A stretch of DNA of 11,244 bases from Bacteroidales bacterium (GTDB taxonomy: Bacteria > Bacteroidota > Bacteroidia > Bacteroidales > UBA7960): contig SLRE01000291.1 of the NCBI GenBank assembly GCA_007131125.1, forward strand, positions 1 to 11,244. The letters run 5' to 3'. The notes below the pieces were generated by a model. That model searched no databases and was not told the origin of the DNA. It saw only the letters and a program-made list of their open reading frames with translations. Made by a program: the position numbers and the translations under genes. Position 1 is the stretch's first letter. Each line of letters starts with the position of its first letter. Below are positions 1 through 7,260 of the stretch, one piece after another.

Positions 1-33
1 AACCCGTTTTACAAACCAAAAAATAATAAACTT

Positions 34-213
34 ATGGATATTCAGGAAAAAATCGTGAAAGCATTTGAGGAAGCCGGAAAACCCATGCGCCCGGGAGAGG
101 TAGCAGAAAAGGCCGGCCTTGAGAAAAAAGATGTGGAAAAGGCCATCAAAAAGATGAAGGAGGCAGGTACTTTGTTTTCTCCGAAACGCTGTTTTTACGA
201 CATTCAGCGATAA
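34..213 (+). CDS. small winged-helix (MarR/ArsR-like) DNA-binding protein, 59 aa
   Basis: A complete short ORF from an ATG to TAA encodes 59 residues. The order is a first helix (IQEKIVKAFEEAG), a PMRPGEVAEKAGL helix, a KKDVEKAIKKMKEAG helix and a short LFSPKRCFYDI strand. This is the helix-turn-helix plus beta-wing pattern of a minimal winged-helix domain, with the second and third helices as the HTH. There is no partner domain, signal peptide or membrane segment. Small stand-alone proteins of this type occur in anaerobic bacteria and archaea and are usually annotated as HTH or MarR-like regulators; their targets are unknown. It converges on tcdA with a 16-base gap. The promoter is mostly outside the window. 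The fold call is from pattern only; DNA binding is inferred. Confidence 0.72.
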   Translation: MDIQEKIVKAFEEAGKPMRPGEVAEKAGLEKKDVEKAIKKMKEAGTLFSPKRCFYDIQR

Positions 214-229
214 AACCCGGTTTAACTTT

Positions 230-1018
230 TTAACCCAATGGCAGCCTGTTGCCCCGGCTTCCTTTACGGAGCCTGGGAGGGGCTGCCATTTCTACAGGCA
301 TGCCCAGCAACTCCCGTATCACCACAGAAGCACAAACGCAGCCAAACACCGCAGGCATATAAGAGATGGTTCCTACAGTGGTTTTCTTATTGGGTTCATC
401 CTCCACATAGCTAATGGTGTCTTCCATGCATTTTTCGGAAGAAAAAACCGCTTTAAACCCGTTTTCAATCCCCAGCTTTCGCAACCGCTTCCGCAGCAAT
501 TTGGCCAGATTGCAATGGTAAGTATTGGCAAAATCGGAAACCTTCACCTGCAAGGGATCCAGTTTACCACCGGCCCCCATGGAACTCACCAGGGGCAAGC
601 CGTTTTTTACCGTGCGGTTTATCAGAAAAATTTTGGGACTAAGGGTATCAATGGCATCCACCACATAATCAAATGGGGTATTCAATATTTCATCGGTACG
701 CTCATCCCTAAGAAATATATCCAGAGCCCTTAGGTTAAGCCCGGGGTTGATGTCCAGCAATCGTGCTTTCATCAGCCGGGTTTTGCGCTCTCCTTCTGTA
801 GTAGACAAGGCCAGCAGCTGACGGTTACGGTTGGAAGGATTCACCTGGTCGCCATCGGCAATGGTAAGACTGCCGATGCCTGCACGGCACAACATTTCAG
901 CCGCATAAGCACCCACACCGCCCAGGCCTGCAACAAAAACATGGGCCCTGAATAACTTTTCCAGGTTTTCTTTTTTCAGCAGCAACTCCGTTCTTTCCTG
1001 CCATTGTGGATGTGTCAT
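230..1018 (-). CDS. tcdA: tRNA threonylcarbamoyladenosine dehydratase (TcdA/CsdL, E1-like ThiF/MoeB family)
   Basis: The product is 262 aa, a usual length for TcdA. TcdA uses ATP to dehydrate t6A37 of ANN-decoding tRNAs to the cyclic form ct6A. The E1-like fold is visible: the nucleotide-binding GLGGVG loop at residues 31-36, the acidic D55/D57 strand end, and the N63-R64-N65-R66 adenylation motif. A DYVVDAIDT segment and the SSMGAGGKLDP stretch follow; the latter is typical of the TcdA/YgdL branch rather than MoeB or ThiF. No rhodanese or zinc-binding CxxC pairs are present, which also favours TcdA. C227 and C229 lie in a GCVCASVV helix near the C-terminus. The start ATG overlaps the upstream TatD-family stop by four bases (ATGA), so the two are probably translationally coupled. 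Confidence 0.9.
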   Translation of the reverse strand: MTHPQWQERTELLLKKENLEKLFRAHVFVAGLGGVGAYAAEMLCRAGIGSLTIADGDQVNPSNRNRQLLALSTTEGERKTRLMKARLLDINPGLNLRALDIFLRDERTDEILNTPFDYVVDAIDTLSPKIFLINRTVKNGLPLVSSMGAGGKLDPLQVKVSDFANTYHCNLAKLLRKRLRKLGIENGFKAVFSSEKCMEDTISYVEDEPNKKTTVGTISYMPAVFGCVCASVVIRELLGMPVEMAAPPRLRKGSRGNRLPLG

Positions 1019-1731
1019 GGTTTTTTTCCGAAAACGGTTTTAAAATTTTGATAAATGGTTTCCCTGAGCTCATCCATATCCATGCCTTTAAGCCTTGCGG
1101 CCCGGGCGTAAACTTCCTTGATGGTCAGTCCGTTGTCATCGGTCTCCAGAAAAATCCTTTCATTGGCCAGATCGGAAAAAATGCGTGCAGCTTTGCTGTT
1201 TTCCCTGAACAAAAATTCTCCGAAAGAAAGGTAGCAACCCGCTTCCAGGAATTGGCCCGCCAACTCCATAGAACCATTAAACCCATGCATGATCCAGGGT
1301 TGTGCGGCATTCTGGTCATTTCGGGTTTTCAATACTTCCTGCCAGGCCTTCACACAATGGATGATCATGGGCTTTCCGAGTTTTTCAGAGAGTGAAATTT
1401 GCATGTTAAAAACTTTTTCCTGCCACTCCCAGGGGGTTTTAGCAACTTTATCAAGTCCCGCCTCCCCTATTGCAATTACGTTGATGTGATTTGCCGGTTC
1501 CTGCAAACTATTCTCCCAATCCTCCAAAACAGGGTTTTCAGTGATATACCAGGGATGAAAACCCACCGAAAACAAACTGTTTTCCCCTGCCCGATCAAGG
1601 GCTTCCCCGGCCTGATCCGGGAAAAGATTCCTTATCCGGATGTTCCCGGGGTCATCACCGTTATGGGCGTGTATGTCAACAAAAGGTGCTTTCAGAAGTA
1701 AAAGGTTTTTGGCAAAATTAGCAATTCCCAT
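1015..1731 (-). CDS. TatD-family metal-dependent hydrolase
   Basis: With the start at 1731 the product is 238 aa, slightly shorter than typical TatD proteins (about 255-265). The family's metal-ligand set is complete: HxH at H21/H23 (FVDIHAHN), E90 (AIGEAGLD), H125 (PMIIHC), H149 (IMHGFNGS) and D198 (FLETDDN). TatD proteins are TIM-barrel amidohydrolase-fold enzymes with DNase or exonuclease activity in several species; the true substrate here is unknown. An in-frame ATG at 1764 would add 11 residues (MVSLFLEIIFC), but family members begin just before the HxH motif, so the shorter form is preferred. It is the first gene of a two-gene minus-strand unit with tcdA and faces away from ppdK. I see no good promoter match for it in the 202-bp divergent gap. 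Confidence 0.87.
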   Translation of the reverse strand: MGIANFAKNLLLLKAPFVDIHAHNGDDPGNIRIRNLFPDQAGEALDRAGENSLFSVGFHPWYITENPVLEDWENSLQEPANHINVIAIGEAGLDKVAKTPWEWQEKVFNMQISLSEKLGKPMIIHCVKAWQEVLKTRNDQNAAQPWIMHGFNGSMELAGQFLEAGCYLSFGEFLFRENSKAARIFSDLANERIFLETDDNGLTIKEVYARAARLKGMDMDELRETIYQNFKTVFGKKP

Positions 1732-1818
1732 GCAAAAGATAATCTCTAAAAATAACGAGACCAATGCCCTTTTAAGGCTTTTTAATTTTTACTTAACCAC
1801 AGGAAAATAAAAAATCCT

Positions 1819-1826
1819 TAAATTTG
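1819..1826 (+). promoter_or_regulatory. candidate Bacteroidota -7 box for ppdK (TAAATTTG)
   Basis: TAAATTTG matches the Bacteroidota -7 consensus TAnnTTTG exactly. It would place the transcript start near 1830 and leave a leader of about 100 bases before the ppdK ATG. No TTG or TTTG lies at the expected spacing upstream (around 1797), so the -33 element is weak or absent. The rest of the 1732-1933 gap is AT-rich with no gene, repeat or clear hairpin. Confidence 0.5.
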
Positions 1827-1933
1827 TAGTCTTTTAAAACGATAGTCTTTCATAACCAAAAGATTATCAGGCAAATAAGAAGAAAGTCAATTCATTTAAA
1901 TTTCAACCATAATCCTTAAAAAAAGCAGAGAAT

Positions 1934-4699
1934 ATGGATAATCAAAACAAGAAAGTATATTTTTTTGGCGGGCAAAGGGCCGATGGTGATACCACCATGC
2001 GCAACCTGCTGGGCGGCAAGGGAGCAAACCTTGCAGAAATGGTGAATATTGGGATCCCGGTACCTCCGGGCTTTACCATCACTACAGAGGTATGTACTAT
2101 GTACACCCAAAAAGGTCCTGATTTTGCCGTGGGTGCCATCAAGGCCGAAGTAGAAGAAAACATGCGCAGGGTAGAAGAAGAAATGGGCGCAGGATTTGGC
2201 GACAAAGACAATCCCCTGCTGATGTCGGTACGCTCTGGCGCCAGGGCTTCCATGCCCGGTATGATGGATACCGTGCTGAACCTTGGCCTGAATGAGCAAA
2301 CCATGGAAGGCCTTGCCAAAAAAACCGGAAACGAGCGCTTTGTGTGGGATTCCTATCGCCGCTTTATCCAGATGTACGGAGATGTGGTAATGGGCATGAA
2401 GCCTGCCAGCAAAGAAGAGGAAGATCCTTTTGACGTGATCATGGACGAGCTCAAGGAAGAAAAAGGAGCCAAAACCGACCAGGACCTTTCAACCGATGAT
2501 TTGAAGGAGCTGGTTGATCGTTTCAAAAAGGCCGTTAAGGAAGAAACAGGAAAAGATTTTCCAGAAGACCCATGGGAACAATTATGGGGTTCGGTAATGG
2601 CAGTGTTCGAATCATGGAATAACCCAAGGGCCACCTATTACCGCAAAATGCATAACATCCCTGCAGAATGGGGTACAGCCGTTAATGTGCAGGCGATGGT
2701 TTACGGAAATATGGGCGATACTTCCGCAACAGGCGTTGCTTTTACCCGGGATGCCGCAACAGGCGAAAACATCTTTAACGGAGAATATCTTGTAAATGCA
2801 CAGGGAGAAGATGTGGTGGCCGGTATACGCACCCCCCGCGAGATTACCAAAGAAGGCTCCCTTCGCTGGGCCAAGCTGCAGGGCGTTTCTGAAGAAGAAA
2901 GAAAGAAAACATATCCTTCCCTTGAAGAGATCTTTCCTGAGTTATACCAGGAATTAGACGATTACCAGAAAAAGCTGGATAAGCATTACCGTGACATGCA
3001 GGACCTGGAGTTTACCATTCAGGAAGGCAGGTTGTGGATTCTGCAAACCCGTAACGGAAAACGTACCGGCCCTGCCATGGTTAAAATTGCCATGGACATG
3101 CTGCAGGAAGGCATCATTACCGAAGAAGAATCCCTGCTGAGGGTTGAACCCAACAAACTCGACGAATTGCTCCACCCTGTTTTTGACCAGGAAGAACTGG
3201 ACAAAGCCAAGGTGCTGGCCAAAGGCCTTCCGGCTTCCCCCGGCGCTGCTACCGGACAGGTGGTTTTCTTTGCCGATGATGCTGCAGAATGGGCCGCAAA
3301 AGGGAAAGACGTCATCCTGGTGAGGGTGGAAACCTCTCCCGAAGACCTTAGCGGGATGGATGCTGCCAAAGGTATCCTCACTGCAAGGGGCGGTATGACC
3401 TCACATGCTGCTGTGGTTGCACGCGGTATGGGCAAATGCTGTGTGTCCGGAGCCGGCGGTGTGAACATCAGCTATAAAAAGCGTACCATGAACATAGACG
3501 GAAAGGTGTTTAATGAAGGTGATTTCATTTCACTGAACGGAACCACCGGTGAGGTGTTTGAAGGCAAAATCAAAACAAAAGATCCGGAAATGAGCGGTGA
3601 CTTTGCCAGCCTGATGGAACTTGCCGAAAAGCACACCCGCATGTCTGTGCGCACCAATGCCGACACACCCAAAGACTCCAAAAAAGCAAGGGAGTTCGGC
3701 GCCAAAGGTATCGGCCTTTGCCGTACTGAGCACATGTTCTTCGAAGGCGACCGCATCAAGGCCATGCGCGAAATGATCCTGGCCGATGATGAACAAGGAC
3801 GCCGCAAAGCCCTGGAGAAGCTTCTGCCCATCCAACGGGAAGACTTTGAAGGGATTTTTGAAGCCATGCATGACCTTCCGGTGACCGTGCGCCTGCTAGA
3901 CCCCCCATTGCATGAGTTCCTTCCACACGAAGAGAAAAACCAGGAAGAGATGGCAAAAGAAATGGGTATCTCAGCGGAAGAAGTAAAATCCAAAGTAGAT
4001 TCCCTGCATGAGTTGAACCCCATGCTGGGACACCGCGGATGCCGCCTGGGTAATACCTATCCGGAGATTTCCGAAATGCAGACCAGGGCAATCATTGAAG
4101 CCGCCCTCAACCTGAAGAAAAAAGGCATAAGGGCCATTCCGGAGATCATGATTCCCCTTACCGGCACCTTCGAGGAAATGAAACTACAGGAAGAGATCGT
4201 AAGGCATACCGCCGAGCAGGTGATTGAAGAATACGGTGAGCGCATCATGTACCTGGTAGGTACCATGATCGAAATCCCACGCGCAACCATCATTGCCGAC
4301 CAGATCGCAAAAAGCGCGGAATTCTTCTCATTCGGTACCAACGACCTTACCCAGATGACTTACGGTTACTCCCGTGACGATGCCGGACGCTTCCTGCCAA
4401 TTTACCTCGAGAAAGGCCTGCTGAAGCACGATCCTTTCCAGGTGCTTGACCAGGAAGGTGTAGGACAACTGGTGGAAATGGCCGTTGAAAGAGGCCGCCA
4501 GGGGCGTCCCGACCTGAAAATCGGTATCTGCGGTGAGCATGGAGGCGAGCCAAGCTCAGTTGAGTTCTGCCACAGGGTGGGAATGAATTATGTGAGTTGT
4601 TCTCCATTCCGCGTTCCCATTGCAAGACTTGCTGCCGCCCAGGCCGTAGCTAAAGAAAAGCTGGAAAAAGAAGGCGGCGGAACTTACACCACTGCCTAA
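1934..4699 (+). CDS. ppdK: pyruvate, phosphate dikinase
   Basis: The product is 921 aa, slightly longer than the roughly 875-aa clostridial enzyme. It interconverts pyruvate + ATP + Pi and phosphoenolpyruvate + AMP + PPi in the cytoplasm. The domain order is complete. The N-terminal ATP-grasp domain carries LLGGKGANLAEM (K29). The central swivelling domain carries GGMTSHAAVVARGMG with phospho-histidine H491, and its neighbouring Thr is the usual regulatory site. The C-terminal PEP/pyruvate barrel carries GLCRTEHMF (R597), the FGTNDLTQM strand and the GICGEHGG loop with catalytic C866. A charged insert around residues 155-210 accounts for much of the extra length. The ATG at 1934 gives the standard start; no Shine-Dalgarno is evident, as is usual in this phylum. 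A strong terminator follows and pckA lies downstream on the same strand. In anaerobes PPDK can run in either direction (PPi-sparing glycolysis or gluconeogenesis); direction cannot be read from sequence. Confidence 0.98.
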   Translation: MDNQNKKVYFFGGQRADGDTTMRNLLGGKGANLAEMVNIGIPVPPGFTITTEVCTMYTQKGPDFAVGAIKAEVEENMRRVEEEMGAGFGDKDNPLLMSVRSGARASMPGMMDTVLNLGLNEQTMEGLAKKTGNERFVWDSYRRFIQMYGDVVMGMKPASKEEEDPFDVIMDELKEEKGAKTDQDLSTDDLKELVDRFKKAVKEETGKDFPEDPWEQLWGSVMAVFESWNNPRATYYRKMHNIPAEWGTAVNVQAMVYGNMGDTSATGVAFTRDAATGENIFNGEYLVNAQGEDVVAGIRTPREITKEGSLRWAKLQGVSEEERKKTYPSLEEIFPELYQELDDYQKKLDKHYRDMQDLEFTIQEGRLWILQTRNGKRTGPAMVKIAMDMLQEGIITEEESLLRVEPNKLDELLHPVFDQEELDKAKVLAKGLPASPGAATGQVVFFADDAAEWAAKGKDVILVRVETSPEDLSGMDAAKGILTARGGMTSHAAVVARGMGKCCVSGAGGVNISYKKRTMNIDGKVFNEGDFISLNGTTGEVFEGKIKTKDPEMSGDFASLMELAEKHTRMSVRTNADTPKDSKKAREFGAKGIGLCRTEHMFFEGDRIKAMREMILADDEQGRRKALEKLLPIQREDFEGIFEAMHDLPVTVRLLDPPLHEFLPHEEKNQEEMAKEMGISAEEVKSKVDSLHELNPMLGHRGCRLGNTYPEISEMQTRAIIEAALNLKKKGIRAIPEIMIPLTGTFEEMKLQEEIVRHTAEQVIEEYGERIMYLVGTMIEIPRATIIADQIAKSAEFFSFGTNDLTQMTYGYSRDDAGRFLPIYLEKGLLKHDPFQVLDQEGVGQLVEMAVERGRQGRPDLKIGICGEHGGEPSSVEFCHRVGMNYVSCSPFRVPIARLAAAQAVAKEKLEKEGGGTYTTA

Positions 4700-4723
4700 G
4701 TTTTTCAATCTCAATCAATTTTC

Positions 4724-4754
4724 AAAAAGAGGGCTTCGGGCCCTCTTTTTTTTT
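4724..4754 (+). terminator. intrinsic terminator of ppdK
   Basis: An 11-bp perfect stem pairs 4724-4734 (AAAAAGAGGGC) with 4740-4750 (GCCCTCTTTTT) around a TTCGG loop, followed by a run of nine T from 4746. It starts 24 bases after the ppdK stop and separates ppdK from pckA. Confidence 0.93.
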
Positions 4755-4759
4755 GGGTG

Positions 4760-4792
4760 CAGGCATGAAAAAAATTCAGGCCTGAACGTTCA
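4760..4792 (+). promoter_or_regulatory. overlapping palindromes and direct repeat upstream of pckA (candidate operator)
   Basis: TTCAGGCCTGAA (4775-4786) is a perfect 12-bp palindrome. TGAACGTTCA (4783-4792) is a perfect 10-bp palindrome sharing its last four bases. CAGGCATGAA (4760-4769) and CAGGCCTGAA (4777-4786) form a 9/10 direct repeat 17 bases apart. The cluster lies between the ppdK terminator and the pckA -7 box, where a -33 box would be expected. Binding of a regulator is inferred. Confidence 0.45.
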
Positions 4793-4809
4793 TCCTGTTT
4801 GATTTTTGT

Positions 4810-4817
4810 TAATTTTG
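4810..4817 (+). promoter_or_regulatory. candidate Bacteroidota -7 box for pckA (TAATTTTG)
   Basis: TAATTTTG is an exact TAnnTTTG match about 63 bases before the pckA ATG, predicting a transcript start near 4821. No TTG occurs at the expected position near 4788-4790, which instead holds the palindrome cluster. Confidence 0.55.
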
Positions 4818-4879
4818 GCGCAACCTCAAAGGTTTTTGGTCGATTATTTTTACTCATATCTATTAAAACATCAATCATC

Positions 4880-7165
4880 ATGCAGGACTCAAACATTGTG
4901 GAAGGAGCCCGAATAAAAGCACCCGACCTTTCACAGTATGGAATTAAAAATGTTAAAGAGATTTATTACAATCTTTCGTACGATGAACTGTTTCGTCATG
5001 AAACCGACCCCTCCCTTGAAGGGTATGAAAAAGGTTTTGAGACCAACCAGGGAGCCGTAGCAGTGGATACCGGCATATTTACCGGTCGCTCTCCCAAGGA
5101 CAAGTACATTGTAAGGGAAGAAACTTCTCAGGACAAGATCTGGTGGGCCGATCCCGGCAAAAACCGCTCCGACAACAAGCCCATTTCCGAAGAAGTTTGG
5201 AAATCGCTGCTGGAAACCACCCAAAACCAGTTTCACGGCAAAAAGCTCTATGTAATGGACGCTTATTGCGGAGCCAACGAAAACAGCCGAATCAAAATAA
5301 GGGTAATCACCGAAGTGGCCTGGATGGCCCACTTTGTTAAGAATATGTTCATCCGGCCATCAGAAGAAGAACTGCTTAATTTTGAGCCCGACTTTGTGAT
5401 GCTCAATGCCTGCAAAACCATCAACGATAAATGGGAAGCCCAGAATCTCAACTCAGATGTATATGTAGCCTTTAACCTGAAAGAAAAACGCGCCGTGGTG
5501 GGCGGCACCTGGTATGGAGGAGAAATAAAGAAAGGCTTTTTTACCGTGATGAATTACTTTTTGCCCCTCAACGGTATGGCCTCCATGCACTGCTCAGCCA
5601 ACATGGGCAAAAACGGGGATACGGCTATATTTTTTGGATTGTCAGGAACAGGGAAAACCACCCTTTCGGCCGATCCCGACCGCTACCTTATCGGTGATGA
5701 CGAGCACGGATGGGATGATGACGGGGTTTTTAACTTCGAAGGAGGATGCTATGCCAAATGCATTAACCTGGATAAAGAAAAAGAACCCGACATCTACAAC
5801 GCCATCAGGCGCGATGCCCTGCTCGAAAATGTGGTTTACGACCCAAAATCCGGAGAGGTTGATTTTTCCGATACCAGCAAAACCGAAAACACAAGGGTTT
5901 CTTATCCCATCTATCATATAAAAAACATTGTAAAACCAGTTTCCAAAGGTACCCATCCCAAAAAGGTCATTTTCCTTACGGCAGATGCTTTTGGGGTGTT
6001 TCCGCCGGTGGCCCGTCTCAACCGCGACCAGGCCATGTATTACTTCCTGAGCGGATATACCGCCAAACTGGCCGGCACCGAAAGAGGGGTTAAAGAACCT
6101 TTGCCTACTTTTTCCGCAGCTTTTGGTGCGGCTTTCCTTATGCTGCATCCTACCGTTTATGCCCAGGAGCTGGCAAAGAAAATGAAAGAACACGGAGCCA
6201 CGGCCTACCTTGTGAATACAGGATGGATCGGAGGGCCATACGGCATCGGGCAGCGCATCGACATCGGCTCCACCCGCAACATCATCAGGGCCATCCTCGA
6301 CGGCTCAATGGACAAAACTGAGGTTGAAGAACTGGCTCCCTTCGGGCTGATGATCCCAAAGCATGTTGAAGGCGTAGATCCTTCCATCCTCAATCCCAAA
6401 AACACCTGGAAGTATGAAGCTTCATACCTGAAGCAGGCTGACTCCCTGGCCGAAAAGTTCATTGAGAACTTCAACAAGTACACCGATACCGATGAGGGAC
6501 AAAGACTGGTGGCGGCAGGCCCGCAAAATAAATTCATGAAGCAGTACTACCGCTACTATGAAAAGAAAATCAACAAACTGGAACAGCAGCACCAGGAAGA
6601 GATATTCAGGCTCAAAGACCAGATCTACATCCTTCAGAATGCATTCAACGAATACATTTCGTTCAACTCTATCAATTCGGATTATAAAAACAGGAAACTG
6701 AACCGTCATGTGCCTGTGGTTTCTTATTTTGATGCCCCGGACCAGGAAAAGTTGAAGCAATGCCACAATACAGTGATAGATATTATGGTTGCAGCAGGAT
6801 TTGAAGCCTGCAGTCACGATCAGACCCTGCAGGGACTCAGCGAATACATGACAAAGTCAAAGGAGGAACTATCGCTTCAGGAGGTGTATGACCGTATCAA
6901 CGACATTGAGCGTTGTTTTGGCGGACACCCTTGCAAAACCGAAGCCCTTGAAAAAATGCGGACCAGGCTGAACACGGTTTCCGAAAATGTGCCAAGCTTT
7001 GTTATTAAAGTGGGTTCACTGCTTATTTTCAAGGCTCCTGCGGAGCCCGACGGAAACAGGATACACACACGAAAACTGAGCATTTCAGGAATGATACATC
7101 TGGATAAAAATCCCGGTTTACTAAAAAACCCAAATCAACTGTTCAGGGAAATAAACCATTTCTGA
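4880..7165 (+). CDS. pckA: phosphoenolpyruvate carboxykinase (ATP) with unusual ~210-aa C-terminal extension
   Basis: The product is 761 aa, against about 530-545 for ordinary ATP-type PEPCK. Residues 1 to about 549 form a complete enzyme: TGIFTGRSPKDKYIVRE for oxaloacetate binding, the MHCSAN metal-site His at H237, the P-loop GLSGTGKTT at 253-261 with K259, the kinase-2 GDDEHGWDDD stretch, and the usual VAAGP end. It catalyses oxaloacetate + ATP to PEP + CO2 + ADP. Many fermentative Bacteroidota run it in reverse to fix CO2 toward succinate. The frame then continues for a coiled coil and a further domain (separate entry). The ATG at 4880 is chosen because family alignment begins there; an in-frame ATG at 4799 would lie upstream of the predicted promoter -7 box and add 27 unrelated residues. 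The gene stands between two terminators with its own candidate promoter. Confidence 0.95.
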   Translation: MQDSNIVEGARIKAPDLSQYGIKNVKEIYYNLSYDELFRHETDPSLEGYEKGFETNQGAVAVDTGIFTGRSPKDKYIVREETSQDKIWWADPGKNRSDNKPISEEVWKSLLETTQNQFHGKKLYVMDAYCGANENSRIKIRVITEVAWMAHFVKNMFIRPSEEELLNFEPDFVMLNACKTINDKWEAQNLNSDVYVAFNLKEKRAVVGGTWYGGEIKKGFFTVMNYFLPLNGMASMHCSANMGKNGDTAIFFGLSGTGKTTLSADPDRYLIGDDEHGWDDDGVFNFEGGCYAKCINLDKEKEPDIYNAIRRDALLENVVYDPKSGEVDFSDTSKTENTRVSYPIYHIKNIVKPVSKGTHPKKVIFLTADAFGVFPPVARLNRDQAMYYFLSGYTAKLAGTERGVKEPLPTFSAAFGAAFLMLHPTVYAQELAKKMKEHGATAYLVNTGWIGGPYGIGQRIDIGSTRNIIRAILDGSMDKTEVEELAPFGLMIPKHVEGVDPSILNPKNTWKYEASYLKQADSLAEKFIENFNKYTDTDEGQRLVAAGPQNKFMKQYYRYYEKKINKLEQQHQEEIFRLKDQIYILQNAFNEYISFNSINSDYKNRKLNRHVPVVSYFDAPDQEKLKQCHNTVIDIMVAAGFEACSHDQTLQGLSEYMTKSKEELSLQEVYDRINDIERCFGGHPCKTEALEKMRTRLNTVSENVPSFVIKVGSLLIFKAPAEPDGNRIHTRKLSISGMIHLDKNPGLLKNPNQLFREINHF
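6536..7162 (+). other. C-terminal extension of PckA: coiled coil plus unrecognised domain
   Basis: Residues 553-761 follow the canonical PEPCK end (VAAGPQ, to Q549). Residues 555-592 are charged and heptad-like (YYEKKINKLEQQHQEEIFRLKDQI), suggesting a coiled coil. A linker runs to about 615. Residues 616-700 look mostly helical and contain C628, C644, and the C679/H683/C685 cluster in CFGGHPC. Residues 705-761 look like a beta-hairpin (PSFVIKVGSLLIFKA, then HTRKLSISGMIHL) and a short tail containing KNPGLLKNP. There is no signal peptide or membrane segment. I do not recognise the family and assign no function. M553 is an ATG, so this could be a separate gene of 209 aa joined to pckA by a one-base indel: one added A in the run at 6525-6528 would end pckA as GPQK-stop, and one removed A would end it at a TGA overlapping this ATG. 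Confidence 0.7.
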
Positions 7166-7185
7166 TATACGTTCTCATATAAAAT

Positions 7186-7260
7186 ACCGGCAGTGCTGTC
7201 TTTAAAACCTTACCTCTCTGCTTGCACAGAACGTAACAAAGGCAGCCTGCCGGTTTTTTA
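7186..7260 (+). terminator. long-stem terminator or structured 3' element after pckA
   Basis: ACCGGCAG (7186-7193) pairs with CTGCCGGT (7247-7254). After a single bulged T, GCTGTC (7195-7200) pairs with GGCAGC (7241-7246, one G-U), and TTT (7201-7203) pairs with AAA (7238-7240). This gives about 17 bp with a loop of 34 bases, followed by T residues at 7254-7259. The position, 20 bases after the pckA stop, fits a terminator. The loop is longer than usual and could pair with upstream sequence (see findings). The remaining bases to the csp promoter are AT-rich with no gene seen. Confidence 0.7.

Noticed and set aside
1732..1764. Longer TatD-family start at 1764
   Set aside because: It adds an atypical 11-residue leader; family members start shortly before the HxH strand, so the ATG at 1731 is preferred.
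3472..4023. 183-codon open frame antisense within ppdK
   Set aside because: The sense strand encodes an intact PPDK with all catalytic motifs across this span; the antisense product is Ser/Arg-rich, typical of a shadow frame.
4799..4879. In-frame upstream ATG that would give PckA 27 more residues
   Set aside because: It lies before the predicted -7 box at 4810-4817, the residues do not resemble PEPCK N-termini, and the ATG at 4880 fits the family start.
5642..6193. 183-codon open frame antisense within pckA
   Set aside because: It overlaps the conserved P-loop and nucleotide-binding region of PEPCK and shows no recognisable domain.
6541..6720. Lower GC in the PckA extension (hand count about 38-43% per 60-base line) as a sign of transfer
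   Set aside because: Lines in the enzyme core just before the junction are also only about 45-47%, so the change is gradual and not diagnostic.
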